NCBI GenBank assembly: GCA_028456385.1
Contig: JALNQF010000091.1
Coordinates: forward strand, 107,484 to 171,483
Length of the DNA stretch: 64,000 nt
Source of the DNA: Ophiosphaerella korrae
Taxonomy: Eukaryota > Ascomycota > Dothideomycetes > Pleosporales > Phaeosphaeriaceae
Direction of reading: 5' to 3'
The notes under the pieces were generated by a model. The model was not told where the DNA came from and made no database searches. It saw only the letters and a list, made by a program, of their open reading frames with translations. Position 1 is the first letter of the stretch; each line of letters starts with the position of its first letter. Below, piece after piece: positions 1-9,371 of this stretch. Both the position numbers and the translations under genes were made by a program.

Positions 1-1765
1 TGATGATGACAGCGCAGTTGAGGCGACCTCAGACTCTTTATCTTCTCGAGATGCGTCGTCAATGGACATGGTTTCTCGCAAAGGTGACGACATGGAGCGG
101 CTTTTGGTAGGTGGGTGTTGGCTACGCCTCGCGCCGCGGCGCTTCAATGTAGGTGTTGGGGTGAGTGCTGATGATACTTCTGTAGGCACTTCTGTTGACA
201 CTTCTGTCGAAACTTCTGTGGACACCTTGGTGGACACCTCTGTAGACACTTCGGTGTCTTTCTTAGTTGTTACCGTCTCGACAGTGCTCTCAGCGACGAC
301 CGTACTAGGGCCCTCTTCCACCTGGTATTGATTTTCGTTTCGCGACTGCGACGACGACGTCTTCTCCTACTCCCACTACCACCACTGCGAGGTCATTCTT
401 CTTCAACTGGTCCATCCACAGTGTCTGTTGAGACAGTAACATCAGATTTGTCGGTCTTGGTTGGTAAATCCAGTGTAGACACTGAGTCCTTCGAGCGTCG
501 CCTCTGCTTGTCAGTAAATGGATCTGGAGTGCCTTCGAGCCAAGCTTCCAATCTTGTTCCGAAGACTTTGGGTGGTGTATCAGTCGCACTTCGCTCTGGT
601 GGCTGAGAACTTGCTTCTTTCGTGTCTGACTTGGGCGATGATCGCCTGCGTCGCCTTCGTCCAGCTGATTGAGGATTTCTTGGGGACTCATCAACGGTGC
701 CATCGCCTTGGCTTCTCGACCGCCTTCTTCGTCGTCGTTCGCGGATTTCCTCGTCTTCGCGGTGATGTGATCTTGCTAACCTCTTCGTACTCAACCGTCA
801 CGATGTTGGCAGGGCCATCGATCAGGGAGCTCTCTGGCTTTCGTCCAGGCCTTGCGCGGAAAGGCGTGGCATCGTCAACGGATAATGAGCCTCTTGGGGA
901 TGTTCGACCGCGTGGTCTGCGGCGGTCTTTTTCCCTTTGGCGATTTCGGAGATGTTGGTGCAGCGGCGTTGTCCTCGCTCTTTGGCTCCTCTGCGCTACC
1001 AGAGCCATTGCTCGCTGGACGCTCATTTTCCGAACTTGACGGCTTCGACGGTCTCTGCTGCTTCTATGGAGGTGGCTTCTTCTGTTGTCCGGTGCTTTTG
1101 CCGACGTAGGACACCAGAGCTACGAGTGTGGGCGTAGGCGGTCCCGGAGGTTTGGCAGCTGGTTTCTCAACTAGCCTGATTTCTGGTGGCTCCTTGATAT
1201 CGTTCTTGATGATCCTTGAGGGGCGAACCTGGCCGCTCAGGGCCCACGTCGGCCGACTTCTTGGGGGTGTGAGCAGGCTCCCGGTTGGGCTTCTCGTCCA
1301 GAGGTTTTGTTTTGGGGGTTGTTGGGGGCTGGGGAGTGTTGTCGGCGGCTGCTGCCACTTCTTGATCTTGTCGCGCACATTGGCGGGCTTGTTGATGCCA
1401 ATGGCCTTGGCAAAGTCGTCGCCGTTCATGTTTGCTTGCCCGTCAGTCGCGCCCTTCTTCTTGCCCAGCGAGCCATGCTTCGGTGCAGACGCGGATTCGG
1501 GGTCAGTAGGCAGCGGCGAGGCTGGCATCGAGTCTGGCGGTCGTTTGAGCGGAGGGCGCGGTGGTGGTTGTGGTGGTGGGGCCTCAGCAAACACGGGCGA
1601 GCGAGTGGACGAGGCTGAGTAATGCACTGAGGACAGCCGCACACGCAGCAATTGGGGATACCTTACGGCATTGACTCTGTCGGCCTCCCATTTCCTGCTC
1701 GTGGCACATGTTTTGATGTTCTGGCGTTCTAGCGTGGTTTGCGACGGGAACATCCTTGACGCCAC
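1..1765 (-). pseudogene. Broken gene for a Pro/Ser/Arg-rich low-complexity protein, partial at left edge
   Basis: A protein-like signal runs right to left but changes frame repeatedly. An open frame at 1765-1067 contains a short charged segment (DDFAKAIGINKPANVRDKIKKW, near 1370-1440) followed by proline-rich sequence; a better Asp/Glu/Lys-rich continuation lies in another frame at about 1240-1358. The first frame meets TAG at 1064-1066, yet Ser/Pro/Lys-rich sequence continues in the same frame to about 890. Coding character then moves to a second frame (SSLIDGPANIVTVEYEE, ending near 790), to a third with an Arg/Ser-rich run (about 790-396, stop TGA at 393-395), and finally to one with Ser-Thr-Glu-Val repeats from about 366 to position 1. 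I do not recognise the family. Repeated frame changes suggest a decayed gene; a low-quality assembly is the alternative. The true start is unknown and the N-terminal 60 codons may be non-coding. Confidence 0.55.
176..259 (-). repeat. 12-bp coding minisatellite (Ser-Thr-Glu-Val repeats)
   Basis: About seven imperfect 12-bp units (acttctgtngac on the plus strand) lie in tandem. On the minus strand each unit encodes Ser/Pro-Thr-Glu/Lys-Val, so unit length keeps the frame. It sits in the low-complexity part of the broken gene at the left edge. The repeat is GC-balanced and shows no strong AT drift. Confidence 0.85.
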
Positions 1766-2066
1766 TCATCGGCCATCCAACTCTCCGCCGACATCAAGTT
1801 TGTTGTCAACACGCCCTGTCGACGCGGCCAAGAAATATAGCAATGGGCACAAGGACTTATCAATAACGCGTTTCTTTTCATTACTGTTATGTACCCATCT
1901 AGTCCTTTGCGCCATGCCACCGAGCGCTCTCTGTTTCGCGAGCCTAACAAATATCGTACACATCAAATCTCTCATCGACACCATACCTGGATCTATGGTC
2001 TAAAATGATGAATCTTCCTCTTTGCCCTGCTAAATGCATCCCACGACTTTTTATGGTCTAGTTGAC
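1766..2066. other. Intergenic spacer between two broken host genes
   Basis: About 300 bp of unremarkable mixed composition between the upstream end of the Pro/Ser-rich gene and the stop codon of the EBP-like pseudogene. Both neighbours read leftwards, so it should contain the promoter of the former and the 3' end of the latter. I see no RNA gene, repeat or convincing coding frame. Confidence 0.5.
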
Positions 2067-2548
2067 CTACTTTCCATTCATCTTGGTCTTGCTCATCCTC
2101 TCAATCAGCCTGCTGGCCTCGTTGGCCGCGCTGAATGCGCTCCATGTTGCGCCAACACTCCGTGCCATCAACAGAGCGGGAATGGCAATCCAGAAAGCAT
2201 TCATCAGAACAAAGTATCCCCAGTAGTATGCGGCCTCAGGATGGGAGTATGACTTGTCTAGAATATGATGGTCTCCATGCAGAGCACGAACGCATCCCGG
2301 GTCAAATATCGCGAGTCGCTCAAGCTGTATTCTTTCCACAGCTGGCCGAAAAGGCCCTGCTGGCCGCCCATCCACCTGGAGTTGTAGGCGAAGTAACCCT
2401 CAAAGAAGAGGTGGATGAAGCCGCAAAGAACGAACCACATAATGGCTATGAGGTCGCCATTGCTCAAGTTCGGTCGGACTTTCTTGACGAGGCCAAAGGT
2501 GATAGTGAAGATAACTGCGCATCCAGTAGCGAACATGCCAACCAGCTA
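2067..2548 (-). pseudogene. EBP-family (emopamil-binding/sterol isomerase, EXPERA) gene, truncated and internally deleted
   Basis: EBP proteins are ER membrane proteins of four helices; the best known member isomerises the delta-8 sterol double bond to delta-7. The first segment (about 2548-2261) carries the family core CGFIHLFFEGYF, then LWKEYSLSDSRY and VLCMETI, including the His and Glu residues known to be catalytic in the family. The second segment (about 2255-2067) carries YYWGYFVLMNAFW with the conserved Asn and Trp, then a lysine-containing C-terminus and stop. Between CMETI and the second segment the family normally has about 50-60 residues including a helix; here the pieces abut at about 2255-2262 in different frames. 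The N-terminal 30-40 residues are missing because the coding sequence stops at the AT-rich boundary. The assignment is firm; whether this was the housekeeping sterol enzyme or a paralogue cannot be told. Confidence 0.85.
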
Positions 2549-3284
2549 TTTACTTTAAAACTCCTTTATTTTAGAGTTTAGATTATCTTACTATATTATA
2601 AATAACCTAAGTTGTATATATAATTTAGACTAGCTAACTTAAGATAACTATATATTAGTAGGTAATATCAGGGTATAAGTAAAAGTCTATAGCTTAATTA
2701 ATCTATTACTCTAATATTAAATTAGAGTTAATAAGTTAACCCTATATAATATAGCTATCTATCTAGATATACTTTATAACCTTGTCTTATTTTAACTACT
2801 CTAACTAAGAAGAATCTAGTAAGATACCTAGTTAGAACTAATAACCTTATATAGACTAAATAGAATAATAATAAAAGAACTCTCTAAAACCTATAGTTAA
2901 TAAATACTTTAGTATTATCTAGTTTATAACATATTATTTAATACCTATATTCTACAAGCTAATAAGTATCTAAAGAAATTATTAGTAAAGCTTTAGTATA
3001 AAAAACTTAGCTATTTAGAACTAGTTCTAATTAAGTACCTAGGAGATTTTATTTAGAGTTATAATAAGTTAATAAAAAAGTATTTTTATAATAGCTATAT
3101 AAAAGTAGTATTATAAGTAGCTATTATAAGATATAAACTTAAGAATAAGTAAAAGATAATTATTAGTTAAAGAGCTATCTAAGCTAAGCTACTTATATAT
3201 AGTAAAGTAGCTTAAATAGCTTATATAGCTTACTTACTACTATAAGCTTACTTAAATTATATAGAGTAAAGCTCTAAGTTATAA
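2549..3284. other. AT-rich, RIP-like DNA of unassigned origin
   Basis: Starts exactly where the EBP coding sequence is cut. The DNA is dominated by TA, AT and AG/CT steps with hardly any CA or TG, and all six frames are full of TAA/TAG. It does not match any other segment of this window that I could recognise, so it is probably a fragment of a different mobile element. It ends where similarity to the gypsy integrase fragment begins. Confidence 0.6.
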
Positions 3285-5866
3285 TACTTACTTATTCTTT
3301 TTTCTATTTAAAGTTTTTAGCTAACTTTTAGCTAAAATTAATCTCTTTATTAAGTTTCTTTTATATAAAGAATTTAAAGTTAGCTAAGTTAAATTTAAGC
3401 TTTTATACTAGGATTTAAACTAATTATTATTAATAAGTTGATATAAGTAGTAGTAAATCCTATCTATATTACTTTTTATAAAGATAATATACTACTAAGA
3501 TAATTTAGATAAAAAGGAGCTAATAGCTAGTTAAGCTATTATAGTAGTATATAATATATATACTAGTTATTACTACTTAAAGTTCTTCGAACTTACTTAG
3601 AACTTACTTAGGGTTATACTAAGTTATATATAGGGGAATATACTAGCTAATAGAGCTAGTAATACTAGTTACTTAGCTTAGTAGAGCTTACTAATAGCAC
3701 TAAGCGTACTCTAATAGCTCTTTACTTTAGACTATTTATACTTTTAAACTTACTTACTTTACTATCTAAATACTAGATTTACTAGTACTAGTTTATCTAA
3801 TACTTTTTTAAGTTACTCTTTAGTATTAAGTAAAGTTTACTCTTCTTTTTATTTAATTATAACGTCTTTAGTTTCTAGTACTAGGTTTTCTAAAATATCT
3901 ACTAGTTCTTACTAGCTTTACTAGTAGAATTCTACTACTCTTACTTTTAGAGTATAACTTCTAAACTTTATACTATTTAGGTTAGTAAGCTAGTACTATC
4001 TAAAGAGATATAACTAGATAAGTTAATAAGGACTTTTCTATTAAGGTTTAAGCTTCTATTATCTAGATTTATTCTAATTACTAAATAAATCTTAAATAAG
4101 TACTAATACTCTTTTAAGTATATCTTTTATATATAATATCTTACTAGTATTAAACTATTCTTTACTTTTTTCTCTTAGCTTAATTATATAGTCTATAGCT
4201 TCTTAGAGTCTATTATTATACTTATTAAATTACTAAGCTTATAATACTAAAAGTATAGTAGTAATATATACTTCTAACTATAAGAAGGTATACTATATAA
4301 AGATATAAAACTTAATAAGTAAGACTTACTCTTAGCTATATATAAAGTATATTAGTATTTCTTTATTACTATACTTTACTATAACTTATTCTACTTATAG
4401 CGCGTAAAGTAAATTATATACTTAATTACCTTTTTTTTAAAGAGTATCTACTAATTCTTTATAGTATCTTTTATTTATTTCTTAGATTTAAAAGTAATAA
4501 GTACTTCTAATAACTTTTTCGATACTATATAAGTAAGTAAAGTTAGTAACTAGTTTTTTATTTTCTAGTCTTCTATCTACTATTATATTAAATAGTATTT
4601 TTTATATTAAAAATATATCTTATTTTATAAACTTAATAATAGCTTCTAATTTATTAGTTCTAAGAGCTTTAGCTTCTATATATAAGCTTGTAAAGTTTTA
4701 ATATATAATTATAAATTTTTTACTACTTTTACTATTAAGTATATAAACTATATTTAATATAATCTATTTCTATAAAGCTTTAGGTTTCTAATTTAAGTAT
4801 AGTTCTTTTTCTACTATCTAAAGTAAATAAAACTAATATTCTTTATAAGACTTTATATAAGCTTCTATATCTTTAAATATATTTAGTTAGTAGTATTAAG
4901 CTTAGATCTTTTACTATATTATTTCTTAACCTTAGTACTTACTTTTATTATATAGTACTTTTAGAATTTCTAGCTACTTTTTTATTTATTTACTACTCTT
5001 TTTAGTAAGTAGTATTTAGAACTCTTAGCCTATAAAAATCTTTATATAACTTTATACTTTTACTTATTTCTATAGAGCTTTTAGATATTTATTCTACTTA
5101 TTTTAGTAAAAGTTAATAGTATTACTAGCTATTTTCCTACGTTATATAAAGAAGGCGTTTTTAAAGTATCTAGTATACTTAAGTCTATTTTAGCTCTTAA
5201 GTATATAAATTCTAGGTCCTAAGAGCTTATTTATAGTAAAATAAAAGTTATAGATTTTAAATAGTAGTATAAAGAAGTTATCTCTTATAAGTAGTTTATA
5301 AATTTTTTTATATCTTCTTTAAGTTCTTCTAGTAGCTACTATTTTAGTAGCTCTAGTTACTTTAAAATAGAGTTAACTACTATATTTTATTTTCTAGCTA
5401 TATACTTTATATTAAATTCCTATATATTTAGAAAAGCAAGCTATCTTATAATAAGAGCTCTTAAGAAGTTACTAGTACTTTAGTTAAGTTAATTTATAAA
5501 AGTATAGGTATCTATTTATATTATAAAATAAACTCTATAAATTTATAAGTAGAATTTCTTAAGTACTAGTAGTATAGCTTTATATTTATATTTCCTAGAA
5601 TCTTAGTTATACTCTAAAAGTAACTATACTCCTAATTTATAGTATATTATATTCTAATAGCCTTTTAGGTTTTCTTACTAAAGTACTATACTCTAACCTT
5701 TTTTACTTCTATTAACTAATATAATAATTAGTTTAATAGGCTTACTATAGTCTATAGAGACTAATACTAGTATACTAGTTAGTTAAGCTTTTAATTTATT
5801 TATAGTAAGAAAAGCTTCTTTATTTTATTTAAATTCTTTATTCTTTTTTAGTAGCTTAAATAGTAT
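3285..5866 (-). pseudogene. Ty3/gypsy pol fragment (RNase H and integrase end), RIP-degraded
   Basis: This stretch matches 9372-11660 almost base for base apart from C/T and G/A differences and one extra block at about 3470-3749. Its counterpart at 9372-11660 reads, right to left, as RNase H then integrase; around 10146 that copy shows the integrase C-terminal pattern YGxEAVLPIE (with G and R/A lost to stops), typical of Ty3/gypsy. Every frame is riddled with stops. The fragment is cut on its 5' side by the LTR starting at 5867, before the RT catalytic motif. No LTR of its own is visible on the left, where it stops near 3285. Confidence 0.7.
3470..3749. mobile_element. Extra ~280-bp block inside the gypsy fragment (MITE, solo LTR or other insertion)
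   Basis: The copy at 9530-9560 runs straight from tatctatatta to cttatacttac, while this copy carries about 280 bp more in between. The block contains a short palindrome (aagttcttcgaactt, about 3579-3593). I could not identify clear terminal repeats or a TSD, and it could equally be a deletion in the other copy. Confidence 0.35.
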
Positions 5867-6127
5867 TATAGGGTTGTATACCTAATATAGATCTAGGGCC
5901 TAAGGGCTTATTAGTCTTAAGGAACTTAGACTTTATTAGCTAAACTAGTTCTAAACGTTGTATGTACTCCTATAGATTGTATCCTATAACCTAAGGGCCT
6001 ATTAGCTTCTCCTCTCTTACCTCTCCTCTTTAATAGTTCGCCTCCTTATAAGCCCTAAGTACTTATATTTCTTTAGTAACTACTTACTCCCTTTTTACTA
6101 TTTCTTTCTTTATAATACTCTACTATA
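5867..6127 (-). repeat. 3' LTR of the outer gypsy element
   Basis: Direct repeat of 30157-30421, sharing a core starting gatctagggcctaag and ending tactctactata. The start (tatagggtt here, tgtagggtt in the other copy) fits a TG-type LTR end altered by a G-to-A change. It is the 3' LTR because the purine tract lies on its right, internal side. Ends are uncertain by about 10 bp. Confidence 0.75.
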
Positions 6128-6140
6128 TACCTCCCCTCTT
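6128..6140 (-). other. Polypurine tract of the outer gypsy element
   Basis: Plus strand tacctcccctctt, i.e. aagaggggaggta on the minus strand, directly next to the LTR. This purine run survives in DNA where runs of G are otherwise rare and sets the orientation of the element. Confidence 0.6.
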
Positions 6141-9100
6141 ATATAGAGCTTAGTCCTATTAAGCTACTATACTTAATTAAGAGCCTCTAGCTTAAAGAGA
6201 GGGTAAAACCTACTTTAACCTATAAACCCCTTTCCTATTTTATTAGCTACAAGGTACTTAAACTATTAGATCTAAAATAATTTAGATTTGTAATTTAGCC
6301 CTACCCTATAAATAGTCTAGTATCTAGCGCTAACTATATATATAGTTAGAGAGTAACTTAGGCTTTCTAGCTAAAATATTAATATTATCAAAAGAGAATA
6401 AAGATATTAAGTACCTAAGAGCTTTCTTCCTCTTAAATAACTTATAGCCTTTTAGGAATTAATTACTATATATTATCTATAAACTACTAATCTAACTTTA
6501 GCTATAGCTATAACCTACCTAGGCCTACCCTAGGGGAACGCTAGCCTTATTAGCGCCGTTACCTAATACAAAGCTTAAGTTACGTTACCTCTATTTCTTT
6601 ATATTAGCTATTATTTTTATTTTAGAGCGTCTATAGCTTAAGACTTTAAAAATACTACTTTTGTTTTTTACTTATAATACCTTTCTCTTAAGGGCTCTAG
6701 ATCTAATATCTAAGGGGTCGTTTATAGAGTATTTACGTAGTTTCTAGGTTATTTAATAAATTTTTTATATAGACGTATTATATAGCTTATAGTAGTAGCT
6801 ACTTATCTTCTTACTATTTCTTTTTATATATATTTTATAAGCTATAGTAGTTTTTACTTTTTTATAATAGTTTTTTTACTTAATATATTTCTACTTACTA
6901 AATTCTTCTTTTACTTATTAATTTTTAATAGCTAGCTCTTTTCTTATATATATATATTTATTAGTTAAGCTAGTATAGGGCCTTTAGGCTCTATATTTAA
7001 ACGTCTTTACTAGTAGTTAAGCTCTTATAGTTATTTACTTCTATAATTTTTAGTAAAGTTATAAATACTCTCTAGAAGTATACTTAAACTTTATCTCTCT
7101 ATTTTTTATTCTATTTTCTTCTTCTTTTCTTTAAGCTTATTTTAGCTACTCTATACTCTCTTACTAGTTTCTTAGCTCTATTCTCTTATTTACTTTCTAC
7201 TTTAATTATTATAGCTACTCTTAACTTCTAACCTAAGTCCTATATAGCTAGCTAGCTTAGCTAGAGTAACTATAGTAGTAATAATCCTTCTTAGCTACTT
7301 TATAACCTAGGTAGACTACTCTTAGGTTACTATTAAACTAAAAGTAAGGCTTTCTACCCTATTTCTATAATATATTATTTTTAGTATAAGAGTAAGTATC
7401 TATTTTTCTTACCTATAGGCCTTTAGGTCTTACTAACTATACTTTTCTCTTTGTTATTACTTATTTCTTTAACTACTCTTTTTTACTTAACTTACTTTAT
7501 AACTTTCTTAACTAAGCTTTTAAAGTCTTTAAAGAGCGTAACTTTAGCTAGCTTCTTTTTTTTATCTAAGAGTTTATATATACTTACTATAATAAGCGTA
7601 AGAATAAAGCTTACTAGTAGAATAGTCTTTATAATATTTATTCTTATAACTCTAATAGCTTCTTCTATACTTCTAATAGCTTTTAGTCTCTCTTTTACTA
7701 GCTATACTATTAGGTATACTATTATAAAGGTTAAGAGATACCTACTTAAGACTTTTTAGCTACTTAAGCTATACGCTTGTAGGATCTTTCTTTAATTAAT
7801 AATCTTTAAGAGATATAAGCCTATTATAAGGCTATAGTCTACGTAAGTTAGTATACTTAGAAGACTATTAGCCTTTATAGGGCCTTACTACTAGGGCTAC
7901 TACTACTAGGCTTTAATAAGGCTATAGCTTATAGTTCTAAAAAAGAAGGTAATTATAGCTATACTACCTATATTTGTAGTAGTATTAGATACTCTATTTT
8001 CTTTAATAATAAAGGTATTATCTACTTTAATAGCTCCTATATTTATTATTATATTTAGGGCTATAATTATAAGTTAAGTAAGTCTTTAACTCTATTTTTC
8101 TTTTTACTTAATCTTATCTTAATAGTTATTTAGAGCTTAGCTAACGCGTTTTTAGTAGTCTAGTAGTTAAATACAAGTAAGTACTTTCTTAAGTTAAGAG
8201 TTTTACTAAGAGTTACTACTATATTACTAAGCTCTTTAAGTAAAAGTATACTTATGCTAATACTTTTATTCCTATAGCTACTTAGTCTTCTAGCTACTCT
8301 ATTACTACGCCCTTTACGCGTAATACTATAGTAGCTAATATTTAGTATCTTATTTACTAAAATATTTCCTTAAGTTATTAAGTAGCCTATAGGCGTCTTT
8401 TTATAACGCCTAGTAAGCTAGTACGTCTTTATAAGCTTAAGGCTTACCTAGTAGTATATAGTATAGATAAGCCTAAAGATAATAACTCTAAGACTTCTAG
8501 CTATCTTTATAGCCCTACTAATAATCCTTTTTACTAGTAAGCTTATAGCTAGCGTCTCTAGGGTTATACTATATCTAAGAGTAAGTCTAATAATTTCTTA
8601 CCTACTATTTTCTCTGTAGTAGATAAGGCCCTTATTTATTAGGTTCTCTCTAGTTCCTTTTTCTTTTTATCTCTTTCTAGTATTAGTAAATACCTTTAAA
8701 GCGCTTCCTCTAGTAGTTCTAGCTTACTTTTAAGCTTTTATACTACTCTAAATTCTCTCTATTAACTACTAGCTCTTTAGGCTTTATAAGGTACGCTCTT
8801 ATACCTTTTTTACTTTACTAACCTAGAGTTAGATATAAGTTACCTAGATCTTAATAAGAGTTTAGGATATACTTATAGATACTCTATTAAGTTTCTTACT
8901 ACTCTTACTCTTACTTCTAGCTACTATCTAGCTACTCTTTTAACTTCTCTTCTTTATACTCTACTTTCTAGTAGTAGTATTCTTACTTTAGTCTATTCTT
9001 AATTTAATATAATAGGTTTAAGCTCTTCTACTTCTTTTTATAAAGGCCTTTAGTCTCTTATTTTTATACTTCTTCTACCTTCTTAGTATTCTCCTAGCCT

Positions 9101-9371
9101 TTTACTTTAAAATCTTTAGCCTTAGAATTAGGATTACTATTATACTTATTATCTAGGTAGTATTTACTTTTAGCTACTTAGGTTTAGTCTTAGAAGTCTT
9201 CTTACTACTTAAGCTTCTTCTTCTAGTTCTAAGGATAGTAATTAGTAATAATAAGTAATATAAGGTTTTTCTTCTTAGTATCTAAGTACTAAGGCCTCTT
9301 TAGTTATTTGTTTTTAGAGAAAATTAACTAAGTTCTTTTCCTCTTATTACTAATTCTCCTATTTACTTATA
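6128..9371. other. 3.2-kb region between integrase end and 3' LTR of the outer gypsy element, unassigned
   Basis: After the integrase C-terminus (near 9400 on the minus strand) a simple gypsy element should reach its 3' LTR within a few hundred bases; here 3.2 kb intervene. The stretch is T-rich on the plus strand and RIP-like. In one plus frame (about 8400-9240) interruptions are only TAA/TAG, which RIP makes from Gln codons, but the minus strand is similarly compatible with coding, so I cannot assign a strand. It could be an additional element gene or a nested fragment. The 102-codon hydrophobic open frame at 7451-7759 looks like a composition artefact. Confidence 0.4.

Noticed and set aside
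62..2003. Several plus-strand open frames in the GC-balanced left end
   Set aside because: They mirror the minus-strand coding signal; their residues are those expected of antisense reading of a Pro/Ser/Arg-rich gene, and none resembles a known family.
2135..2581. 148-codon plus-strand open frame over the EBP-like region
   Set aside because: It is antisense to clearly recognisable EBP motifs and extends into the AT-rich DNA without any protein-like pattern of its own.
7451..7759. 102-codon plus-strand open frame rich in Leu, Ile, Phe and Ser
   Set aside because: Hydrophobic composition follows from T-rich DNA; it lies inside a RIPped element, has no homologous frame in other copies and no recognisable motif.
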